Positions 1 to 5,026 of a stretch of 5,026 nucleotides of DNA are shown piece by piece; the stretch's first letter is position 1; each line of letters starts with the position of its first letter. The stretch is from Candidatus Zhuqueibacterota bacterium. Lineage in GTDB: Bacteria; KSB1; UBA2214. The notes beneath the pieces were generated by a model. The model was given only the letters and a program-made list of their open reading frames with translations. It searched no databases and was not told the DNA's origin. The position numbers were made by a program, and so were the translations under genes. The stretch covers positions 1 to 5,026 of the forward strand of contig JAKJDB010000249.1 of NCBI GenBank assembly GCA_022706175.1, read 5' to 3'.

Positions 1-510
1 GACCGTGGTCAGGGCGTTCTGCACCACCGGCGTAAACTCGGCAAACAGAGCGGCGGAGGTCTTGGTTTTGAGATAGAACGTGGCCGCGCTGTCCGCTCCG
101 CTGAGAATGTTCGCAGCATCGGCAATGGTCATGCTGATGATGGCGTCCTTAAAGATGGGCAGCGCTTTTTTCGAGGCCTCCTCCGCCGCTCGGTTGAGCG
201 ACTTTTCAAAATCAGTCACCAGACTGGAAAAACCGGCTTTGTCGAGCGTATTCTTCATCTTGATCGCTTCCAGGGGAAAGGGAATCTTTATTGCGCTGTT
301 CAGATTGAAGCCGTCTGTTTTCGAGGCCAGACCCGTAGAGTTGATCGCTCCGACCACCAACGCCTCTTTTAATCCGGCGATGATCTCTTCCGTCGTGAGA
401 CCGCCGCCCGACACCGCAGAGCCGAGCTGCGGAAGGATCGCCGCCATCTCGGCGCAGCTGATCAGAACCAGAGAGAAAATTGCAAGAACCAAAACGAGCA
501 TTTTTTTCAT
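1..510 (-). CDS. DUF4197 family lipoprotein, C-terminus cut off by the window edge
   Basis: The minus-strand frame is open from an ATG at 510 to the left edge, giving 170 codons with no stop. Residues 1-19 form a lipoprotein signal peptide: Lys-Lys, a hydrophobic core, then the lipobox LISC with the lipidated Cys at 19, so the product is probably anchored in a membrane on the periplasmic side. The rest matches the DUF4197 pattern: an early GLKEAL segment, an IKIPFP stretch, an LNRAAEEA segment, then a SMTIADAANILSG segment and AATFYLK followed by FTPVVQNAL. These proteins are usually about 220-230 residues, so roughly 50-60 are probably missing. The start is supported by AAAGGGG seven bases upstream of the ATG. 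The molecular function of DUF4197 proteins is not known to me. It is transcribed divergently from the hydrolase gene, so no operon link is implied. Family assignment is by recognition of the conserved pattern, not by a search. Confidence 0.88.
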   Translation of the reverse strand, partial: MKKMLVLVLAIFSLVLISCAEMAAILPQLGSAVSGGGLTTEEIIAGLKEALVVGAINSTGLASKTDGFNLNSAIKIPFPLEAIKMKNTLDKAGFSSLVTDFEKSLNRAAEEASKKALPIFKDAIISMTIADAANILSGADSAATFYLKTKTSAALFAEFTPVVQNALTTV

Positions 511-517
511 CGAAGGA

Positions 518-524
518 CCCCTTT
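518..524 (-). promoter_or_regulatory. Ribosome binding site of the DUF4197 gene
   Basis: On the minus strand the sequence AAAGGGG lies seven bases before the ATG at 510. It is a good Shine-Dalgarno-like match and fixes this start. The same bases are perfectly complementary to CCCCTTT at 610-616 on the same strand, about 85 bases upstream, which could hide the site in the transcript. Confidence 0.6.
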
Positions 525-582
525 CTTTTCTGCCGACATCGGTTATGTCCATCTTGCGGAATCGGTGAGCCGGTTTCAGCAT

Positions 583-617
583 CCCCCGTGTTTGGCGCGG
601 GCAAGGTCAAAAGGGGG
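583..617 (-). promoter_or_regulatory. Possible leader hairpin upstream of the DUF4197 gene
   Basis: On the minus strand five C (617-613) and five G (587-583) can pair around a 25-base loop. The C run plus following T bases can instead pair with the AAAGGGG ribosome binding site at 524-518. The two pairings are mutually exclusive, which resembles the expression platform of a translational switch. There is no recognised aptamer, and the transcript start is unknown, so whether this segment is transcribed is an inference. Confidence 0.25.
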
Positions 618-885
618 CTCGGCCACTGATCCATATTATTAAAGGTATGGCTTTCTACCCATGGAATCAAGGTTTTTGCTGACAAATAGCCTGGTAATTT
701 TTGCTGCCGAAAGAGGGCAAGCCTGACACCCCGGCTTTGGCGTCTGTTCTGCGCCGCCGTGAGAGACAAGGTGATCGCCTGCCCGTTTATCGAGTAGTCT
801 GCCATCAGCTGCCGCGATTCGTAGCGCGCGGATTACACTCCGACCGGCCCATGATTGTCTGCAACGGCGTAAACGAAAAAAGAAT

Positions 886-913
886 TTGATAAAAGAAAAA
901 TTGTTGTCATATT
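886..913 (+). promoter_or_regulatory. Possible promoter of the GH123-like hydrolase gene
   Basis: TTGATA at 886-891 (five of six to the sigma-70 -35) is followed after 16 bases by CATATT at 908-913 (four of six to the -10). It sits in an AT-rich block about 100 bases before the ATG at 1016, implying a leader of about 95 bases. A 7-base inverted repeat, AAACGAA at 871-877 and TTCGTTT at 912-918, flanks the elements and overlaps the last bases of the -10, a layout that would suit an operator. The match is modest and other phyla use different consensus elements. Confidence 0.3.
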
Positions 914-1005
914 CGTTTTATCTGTTCCAAACTACCCGAAATACATAAACAGCTGTGACGGCTGCAAGGCCTCTTCTCTTCGGCTCGAGCCATCATCTTT
1001 CCCGT

Positions 1006-1009
1006 GGAG
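1006..1009 (+). promoter_or_regulatory. Ribosome binding site deciding the hydrolase start
   Basis: GGAG lies six bases before the ATG at 1016. The frame could also begin at the GTG at 1004, but that GTG would overlap the site and add four residues before an otherwise normal signal peptide, so ATG 1016 is preferred. Confidence 0.6.
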
Positions 1010-1015
1010 ACCATT

Positions 1016-3202
1016 ATGAAAAGCCCCATCTCGCTGCTGCTTTCCGTTCTTTTAGTTCCGCTGTCTCTTTTCGCTCGAATGGTCGAAATAACCAATCCTT
1101 CGTTTGAGATTGGCGCCGGCGCTGCGGTGAAAGGCTGGACCCTTTCCGGTGCGCAGGGCGGCGTCGGCGAAAGCCGGCCCTATCATGGTTCCCGCTCATT
1201 GTGGATCGCCGGCGATGGCGCCAAGGGCGGCTCCAGCTGGTGGCATTCGTCGGCCCTGGACGTAGAGCCGGGCAAAGCCTACATCCTCTCCTTTCACAGC
1301 CGCCGCGATCTCTCTTCACCCGATGGGCACGCTATATCCGGCACCGATCAGTTCAATGTGAATCTCAAGGACTTGACGGATACATGGCAGCCGTACCGGA
1401 TGGTGGTCTTTGTTCCCCAAAGCAGCACATCTCAGCAGCTGCGCTTTGGACAATTCGAGTCCAAGGACCGTTTCAGCTTTGACGCCGTTCACCTGGCCCC
1501 GGCCCAGGCAGTTCACCGTCGCTACGGAGCCGTTGAATTGGGATTAGGGGAACGCATCATCGGCGATCGCTACAATTTTGCACCGCCCATGGCTGAACAT
1601 CATACTATTTATTTCCGTCCCCTGCGCCATTTTGACGGCCGTTTTGACAGCGACCGCTGCGTTTTTACCGACAACGGCAGCCTGGAGTTTGAGCACATCA
1701 TCGCCGAACATGCGATTCAATCCGCCCGCCTCTATTTATGGACAACTCATCAGGGGAGCGGCGATCTGCTGGTCGAGATTTGCAACGACAACCGCCGATG
1801 GATCTCTCTCGGATATGTCGAACAGGGGCAGAAACAAGCGGTGGCGCTGCCGGATTCGCTGTTTCCTGCAAAAAGCCTTTGCGTCCGTATGAGCGCCAGC
1901 ACTCAGCCGGACGCCGCCATCGTTCTGAGCGGCTATCGGTTGGAAGCGGTGCTTGACGGCGAGCCCTTGTGCGGCGCCGGCGACACGCGCTATTTTGCGG
2001 TGCCGCGGGCGGAAGCGGGCGTCGAGTTGGCTGTGGACTGTCCCGGGCTTTTTGATCCCTCCCTGGCTCGAGAGGGACTTACGCTCAGGGTGATGAAGCA
2101 GGGCAGGGAGCTGTCCGGGGATCTGCGAGTGCTCGATAACGGCAAAGAAATAGCCAGCGGCAAACTTGGCACAGCGATCAACAGCCCTACCGGCGCCGGC
2201 GCCCGCGACCTGGTGCTGGAGAGCCGGGCGGCGACGCTCACGGTTCCCATGGAAATTGCAGAGTATTACAACAACAACTATGGTGAAATGCTGGATGGAT
2301 CAGGCGTCTGGTGCGCATCGTCCGGATGGAAGATTCCTAAAAGCCGGGAGCTGCCGGCCCAAAAAGCAAAGGAGCTGCATGTCGAATTAGCGCGCAATGA
2401 AGCGGAGGCTGTGCAGCTGATCATGCATCCGTCCCGTCCGATCAGCGATTTCACCCTTACCGTCGGCAAGCTGCAGAATCAAGCCGGCGATGTGCTGGCG
2501 CCTGAAAGCGTGCAGATTCTCCAGGTGGCCTATGTGCCGGTGACTCTGCCCACAGACCCCAGCGGCGTAGCGGCCCTGTGGCCCGATCCACTGCCGCCGG
2601 TGACCGCACCGCTGACTCTTTCCGCCAACGAAAACCAGCCGTTCTGGGTGCGGGTCAAGACAACCGTGAACACAGCGCCCGGCCTGTACAGAGGGATGAT
2701 TCAGCTCGCCGGCCGTGACTATCACAAAAGAATCCCCCTTACTGTGCGCGTGTATCGTTTCGCTCTTCCGGATCGAATGACCTGCACCTCTGCCCTGGGC
2801 TGCAATGTGGAGCGCGCTTTTCAATACCACGGCGCGGTCGCTGAGCAGGACCAACGCAGAGTGCTGGACCTCTATCTGCAGGCTTTGTCGGATCATCATA
2901 TCACGCCCTATCATCCCGCGCCTCTGGACCCATTCCAGGTGACCTGGCCCGATGTCAAACCCGGCGACCAGCCGATCCCCGACGATTTATCCGTGCGCAT
3001 CGACTGGACGGGGTGGGACCAGGCCATGCAAAAGCGTATGACACATATCATATCAGCAGCTTTTTGCTTCCCATCCAGGGCATGGGCGGCGGCACTTTTT
3101 ATTCGCGCACCGAACCGTCGCTGCTGGGCTTTGGCGAAGAGACGGAGGTGTATCAGACGCTGTTTAGGAATTACTGCAGAACCGTCCAAGACCATCTTTT
3201 AG
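1016..3202 (+). CDS. Secreted DUF4091/GH123-like glycoside hydrolase, 5' part of a frameshifted gene
   Basis: This frame gives 728 residues, of which about the first 673 are real and the tail after the A run at 3030-3033 is out of frame. Residues 1-20 are a Sec signal peptide ending LFA. Residues about 22-160 form a beta-rich module beginning with a VEITNPSFE-type motif and ending FSFDAVHL, typical of CBM4/9-like carbohydrate-binding domains. Residues about 205-310 and 320-412 look like two further beta-sandwich modules. From about 415 the sequence follows the GH123/DUF4091 N-terminal pattern: the W-rich GVWCASSGWKIP stretch, ARNEAEAVQL at 459, WPDPLPP at 522, NQPFWVRV at 540, then YRG. The barrel domain starts near 588 and continues in the other frame from about 3028-3034. 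Characterised GH123 enzymes are beta-N-acetylgalactosaminidases; the substrate here is unproven because DUF4091 relatives are diverse. The large N-terminal extension is unusual against the roughly 550-600 residues I expect for plain DUF4091 proteins. Confidence 0.85.
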   Translation: MKSPISLLLSVLLVPLSLFARMVEITNPSFEIGAGAAVKGWTLSGAQGGVGESRPYHGSRSLWIAGDGAKGGSSWWHSSALDVEPGKAYILSFHSRRDLSSPDGHAISGTDQFNVNLKDLTDTWQPYRMVVFVPQSSTSQQLRFGQFESKDRFSFDAVHLAPAQAVHRRYGAVELGLGERIIGDRYNFAPPMAEHHTIYFRPLRHFDGRFDSDRCVFTDNGSLEFEHIIAEHAIQSARLYLWTTHQGSGDLLVEICNDNRRWISLGYVEQGQKQAVALPDSLFPAKSLCVRMSASTQPDAAIVLSGYRLEAVLDGEPLCGAGDTRYFAVPRAEAGVELAVDCPGLFDPSLAREGLTLRVMKQGRELSGDLRVLDNGKEIASGKLGTAINSPTGAGARDLVLESRAATLTVPMEIAEYYNNNYGEMLDGSGVWCASSGWKIPKSRELPAQKAKELHVELARNEAEAVQLIMHPSRPISDFTLTVGKLQNQAGDVLAPESVQILQVAYVPVTLPTDPSGVAALWPDPLPPVTAPLTLSANENQPFWVRVKTTVNTAPGLYRGMIQLAGRDYHKRIPLTVRVYRFALPDRMTCTSALGCNVERAFQYHGAVAEQDQRRVLDLYLQALSDHHITPYHPAPLDPFQVTWPDVKPGDQPIPDDLSVRIDWTGWDQAMQKRMTHIISAAFCFPSRAWAAALFIRAPNRRCWALAKRRRCIRRCLGITAEPSKTIF

Positions 3203-4011
3203 AAAAAGGCTGGCTGCAAAATGCCTATGTGTACTGGTTCGATGAACCGGACCCGAAGGATTACCCGTTCGTTATGAACGGATTCAATCGAATCAAAGCG
3301 GCTGCGCCGGGCATTCCGCGTATGCTCACCGAAGAAATTCAAGCGGAGCTCATCGGCGGACCAAACATCTGGTGTCCCATCTCGCCGGAGCTCAAGCCGG
3401 AACAGACTCGGGAGCGGCAAAAGCACGGAGAAAAAATCTGGTGGTATGTCTGCACTGGACCCAAGGCGCCCTACGCCACTCTGTTTATCGATCACCCAGC
3501 CACCGAGCTGCGGGTGTGGTTGTGGCAAACCTGGGAAAGAGAGGTGCAGGGGATTCTGATCTGGGAAACCCTGCTCTGGACGTCGCCTACCGCCTATCCG
3601 GATCCCAATGTGCCGCAAAATCCCTATGAGGATCCCATGGGTTGGGAATATGGCTACGGCGGCGAGCCTGGCATGCGTCGTCCCTGGGGCAACGGCGACG
3701 GACGGTTCCTCTATCCGCCCCTGGCCGCAGCCAACGGACGGCCCAATGCGCCGGTCTTTGACCCGCCGGTGGACTGCATTCGCATCGAGATGCTGCGCGA
3801 CGGCATCGAGGATTATGAATATCTGGCCATGCTGCGTAGAGCCTTGACCGCGGAAGGTAAGGGCCTCGGCATCGAGCAACGTCGGTCTTTTGAAAAATTG
3901 CTGCAGGTTCCGGACGACATCAGTGCCTCCATGACTCAGTTTACCAAGGATCCAAAGCCCATTGAACTCCACCGCCGCCGTCTGGCGGCTGCTTTGGAGA
4001 CATTGTACTGA
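3013..4011 (+). CDS. DUF4091/GH123-like catalytic barrel, 3' part of the same frameshifted gene
   Basis: This frame carries the rest of the catalytic domain and ends at TGA 4009-4011. It can nominally begin at GTG 3013 or ATG 3082, but neither has a convincing ribosome binding site and the family pattern simply continues from the upstream frame (GWDQAMQK joining AYDTYHISSF). Key segments are LPIQGMGGGTF, YVYWFDEPDPKDY with an adjacent Asp-Glu at 3241-3246 (residues 743-744 of the repaired protein), PNIWCPISPE, the Trp-rich WWYVCTG and RVWLWQTWE stretches, and RIEMLRDGIEDYEYLAML at residues 923 onward, the hallmark of DUF4091. GH123 enzymes use an adjacent Asp-Glu pair in substrate-assisted catalysis, so the pair seen here is the likely catalytic centre (inference from position and context). 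Joined, the gene would encode about 998 residues, exported. Without the upstream part this fragment lacks a signal peptide and part of the barrel, so it would not be expected to be active alone. Confidence 0.85.
   Translation: MGPGHAKAYDTYHISSFLLPIQGMGGGTFYSRTEPSLLGFGEETEVYQTLFRNYCRTVQDHLLEKGWLQNAYVYWFDEPDPKDYPFVMNGFNRIKAAAPGIPRMLTEEIQAELIGGPNIWCPISPELKPEQTRERQKHGEKIWWYVCTGPKAPYATLFIDHPATELRVWLWQTWEREVQGILIWETLLWTSPTAYPDPNVPQNPYEDPMGWEYGYGGEPGMRRPWGNGDGRFLYPPLAAANGRPNAPVFDPPVDCIRIEMLRDGIEDYEYLAMLRRALTAEGKGLGIEQRRSFEKLLQVPDDISASMTQFTKDPKPIELHRRRLAAALETLY
3028..3036 (+). other. Frameshift site in the hydrolase gene (apparent loss of one A)
   Basis: The coding frame changes by -1 at the four-A run at 3030-3033. 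Restoring one A makes the reading ATG CAA AAA GCG TAT GAC, joining MQK to AYDTYH without a gap, as the family pattern requires. The site is not a canonical X-XXY-YYZ slippery heptamer in the incoming frame, since only the Lys codon AAG could re-pair as AAA while the preceding CAA would become GCA. A sequence error or real mutation is therefore more likely than programmed frameshifting. Confidence 0.8.
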
Positions 4012-4137
4012 GAAGCTGTTGTCAACGAAAGAAAAACTGAGGGGACTTCAATTTTACTGGAGGCAAAAACCTGATTGCATTTATTTTCTTGAGATAGGGC
4101 TCCGGCACTGCTCTGCACAAACAGTTGAGACGTTGCA

Positions 4138-4162
4138 CGGCCGGCTCTTTCCAAGCCGGCTG
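4138..4162 (+). terminator. GC-rich hairpin after the hydrolase gene, weak terminator candidate
   Basis: The inverted repeat GCCGGCT (4140-4146) and AGCCGGC (4154-4160) forms a seven-pair stem with a seven-base loop, extendable by a G-U and a C-G pair to 4138-4162. It is followed by a T-rich but interrupted tract from 4169 (ATTATTGGATTTTATTTT), so it is not a textbook intrinsic terminator. It lies about 127 bases past the stop codon and just before the next promoter, which fits separation of the two transcription units. Confidence 0.4.
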
Positions 4163-4182
4163 CAGTGATTATTGGATTTTAT

Positions 4183-4211
4183 TTTACAGATTAATGCATT
4201 TTCTGTATAAT
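4183..4211 (+). promoter_or_regulatory. Near-consensus sigma-70-type promoter of the heparinase-like gene
   Basis: TTTACA at 4183-4188 (five of six) and a perfect TATAAT at 4206-4211 are separated by exactly 17 bases. Transcription would begin near 4218, only about 12 bases before the ATG at 4230, so the leader would start at the AAGGA ribosome binding site itself. This implies the heparinase-like gene has its own promoter and is not only read from the hydrolase gene. The match is strong, but whether this organism uses this consensus is unknown. Confidence 0.6.
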
Positions 4212-4217
4212 AAAAAT

Positions 4218-4222
4218 AAGGA
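4218..4222 (+). promoter_or_regulatory. Ribosome binding site of the heparinase-like gene
   Basis: AAGGA lies seven bases before the ATG at 4230 and selects this start over upstream codons of the same open frame. It overlaps the first base of a 10-base palindrome, ATCGATCGAT at 4222-4231, that runs into the start codon. Confidence 0.55.
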
Positions 4223-4229
4223 TCGATCG

Positions 4230-4628
4230 ATGAAACCGTTCGGTTTGCTTTTATGCGCTCTTTTGCTGGGTCTGGAATCAGCGGCCGCACAACCGGCCAA
4301 ACGATTTGTCCCCTGGGCCCAAGTGCGGGAAAACGGCCATCATCTGTGTCCTCTGTGCGGTCAGATCTACGTGCCCAAAGATTTTACAAAATTCGATCCC
4401 AAACTTTCCTTGTCGGAATGGCATGACAACAATCTGGATAGTCTATACTTCTGGAAGCAGGTCGCCGATATCTCTGATGAAGAGCTGGCACGCTCATTGA
4501 CAACCGGGCCGCGCTCAACAGCCAGAGCAACCATAGAAGCCATGCTGGCGCATAAAAAAAGCCGCGGATACCGAGCGCTATTTACATTGCAGCGATGCAA
4601 GCGGACGATCGTTCATGACCGGCGATGA
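4230..4628 (+). CDS. Secreted heparinase II/III-family polysaccharide lyase, 5' part of a frameshifted gene
   Basis: The start at ATG 4230 gives a clear Sec signal peptide: Lys at 2, a Leu-rich core, and cleavage after AAA at residue 20 to leave an N-terminal Gln. The mature part begins with RFVPWAQVRENG and then HHLCPLCG at residues 37-44, a zinc-knuckle-like His-His-X-Cys-X2-Cys pattern of unknown role. A mostly helical, acidic stretch follows (SEWHDNNLDSLYFWKQVADISDEELA). Residues 109-110 are the Lys codons of the seven-A run at 4554-4560. After the run this frame turns Arg/Lys-rich and stops at TGA 4626-4628, which I consider out of frame. The true continuation is in the frame one base further along. 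This fragment would encode 132 residues and would not contain the lyase fold. Family assignment rests mainly on the downstream part. Confidence 0.72.
   Translation: MKPFGLLLCALLLGLESAAAQPAKRFVPWAQVRENGHHLCPLCGQIYVPKDFTKFDPKLSLSEWHDNNLDSLYFWKQVADISDEELARSLTTGPRSTARATIEAMLAHKKSRGYRALFTLQRCKRTIVHDRR
4554..4560 (+). other. Frameshift site in the lyase gene (apparent extra A in a seven-A run)
   Basis: The incoming frame reads CAT AAA AAA AGC. Removing one A gives CAT AAA AAA GCC GCG GAT, which enters the frame carrying the conserved lyase sequence. The needed change is +1 in reading terms, which ordinary -1 slippery sites do not provide. Polymerase slippage on the A run, during sequencing or in the cell, could. 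Confidence 0.7.
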
Positions 4629-5026
4629 ATTCCGCAGTTGGCTGTGGGCGGATACGAACCGGGTGCGGCAGACAGTGCATAACGCAGATGAATTGCTCTC
4701 TTTACGGATTCCTTACGGCAGCCGAACTTTCAGCTTTCAGGATTCCATTGATTTCGATTTTCCCTTTGGCGAATCGAGCAAATACGGTTTCCATTATTGG
4801 TCCTGGTCCACCCCTCTGCTGCACGCCTGGCTTTACCAGGCCGACGAACGATATCCCGCGTTTTTCCAAAAGACCTTTACCACTTGGTACCATCATAGAA
4901 ACAAGATCAAAAACTCTCTTCCACAGTTCGATGTGGTCTGGTATGAGCTGGGCCTCGGCGTTCGCCTGCCGTCTTTGATTGACTTTTTCCGCCTTTGGCA
5001 GGATGCTTCGGTTCTGGATGTAAACA
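4561..5026 (+). CDS. Heparinase II/III-family lyase, continuation in the shifted frame, cut by the window edge
   Basis: This frame is open from the A run to the right edge. It joins the upstream fragment when one A is dropped (AHKK then AADTERYLHCSDASGRSFMTGDEF). A gene caller may start it at ATG 4615, which has no obvious ribosome binding site. It shows the pattern of the heparinase II/III N-terminal (alpha/alpha toroid) domain: RVRQTVHNADELLSL, an IDFDFPFGESSKYGFHYW stretch leading to TPLLHAWLYQADERYPAFF, and WYELGLGVRLPSLIDFF with Trp near residue 237 of the repaired protein. Enzymes with this fold cleave uronic-acid polysaccharides such as heparin, heparan sulfate or alginate by beta-elimination, usually in the periplasm or outside the cell. 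The toroid is incomplete and the C-terminal beta-sandwich lies outside the window, so subfamily and substrate cannot be judged. About 265 residues of the repaired protein are visible. The neighbouring GH123-like gene supports a polysaccharide-degrading role. Confidence 0.72.

Larger units (their letters stand above)
511..1015. other. Divergent intergenic control region with no convincing gene
   Basis: About 505 bases separate the divergent DUF4197 and hydrolase starts. Open frames exist on both strands (for example 701-889 plus, and a minus-strand frame through 805-212), but they have low-complexity, Arg/Gln-rich composition, lack a good ribosome binding site, and the minus one overlaps the DUF4197 gene in the wrong frame. 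I treat the stretch as non-coding. Visible elements are an AT-rich block at 871-950 before the hydrolase gene, an AT-rich patch at 634-643 that could supply a minus-strand -10 (AATAAT) but has no matching -35, a GC-rich potentially structured block at 560-620, and a 9-base direct repeat TTTTTGCTG at 673-681 and 698-706 (25-base period, roughly two to two and a half helical turns). No tRNA, CRISPR or insertion-sequence signature is visible. Confidence 0.6.

Noticed and set aside
80..568. Plus-strand open frame opposite the DUF4197 gene
   Set aside because: It is the antisense shadow of a well-supported lipoprotein gene.
560..620. Resemblance of the minus-strand leader to the 3' half of a c-di-GMP-I (GEMM) riboswitch
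   Set aside because: Only short similarities to the closing segments are present; the conserved first-stem sequences and paired core cannot be assembled upstream.
212..805. Long minus-strand open frame of 197 codons
   Set aside because: It overlaps the start of the DUF4197 gene in another frame, has no ribosome binding site, and shows no family pattern.
701..889. Small plus-strand open frame of 62 codons in the divergent spacer
   Set aside because: Arg-rich, no recognisable motif or convincing ribosome binding site; more likely chance.
3028..3036. Programmed -1 ribosomal frameshifting in the hydrolase gene
   Set aside because: No canonical slippery heptamer in the incoming frame; I saw no clear downstream stimulatory hairpin or pseudoknot by eye; and such control is not known to me for this family.
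3199..3972. 257-codon minus-strand open frame under the hydrolase 3' part
   Set aside because: Antisense to a conserved catalytic domain; the composition is that of a shadow frame.
4625..4978. Plus-strand 117-codon open frame at the right end
   Set aside because: It is out of frame with the recognisable heparinase-like sequence covering the same bases.

Overview
The window looks like chromosomal DNA of an uncultured Gram-negative bacterium. It encodes a lipoprotein with a lipobox and two Sec-exported carbohydrate-active proteins. The mature heparinase-like protein would begin with Gln after an AAA cleavage site, which is common in Bacteroidota and related FCB-group phyla. The sequence is fairly GC-rich with AT-rich intergenic patches. 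I cannot assign a genus, and the FCB-type guess (Bacteroidota, Calditrichota or KSB1-like) is only inference.

Layout. Positions 1-510 on the minus strand hold the N-terminal 170 residues of a DUF4197 lipoprotein that runs off the left edge. Positions 511-1015 are a divergent, non-coding control region. It has a possible plus-strand promoter near 886-913 and a minus-strand leader whose segments could pair in two mutually exclusive ways around the DUF4197 ribosome binding site. Positions 1016-4011 on the plus strand hold one long gene for a secreted, multi-module DUF4091/GH123-like glycoside hydrolase of about 998 residues. Its frame is broken by an apparent one-base loss in an A run at 3030-3033, so it appears as two overlapping ORFs. 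Positions 4012-4229 hold a hairpin and a near-consensus sigma-70-type promoter. From 4230 to the right edge is the start of a secreted heparinase II/III-family polysaccharide lyase. It too is frameshifted, by an apparent extra A in a seven-A run at 4554-4560.

How the genes fit together. A GH123-like hydrolase (characterised members release beta-N-acetylgalactosamine) beside a heparinase II/III-like lyase (cleaves uronic-acid polysaccharides) suggests a small locus for degrading an acidic, possibly amino-sugar-containing polysaccharide outside the cytoplasm. The substrate is inference. The DUF4197 gene is divergently oriented and need not be functionally linked.

The main oddity is that both consecutive exported enzymes are broken at A runs by indels of opposite sign, while the part of the third gene in view is intact. 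Sequencing or assembly error is the simplest explanation. Genuine inactivation or slippage-based expression control is possible but unproven. I do not see a convincing previously undescribed system here.
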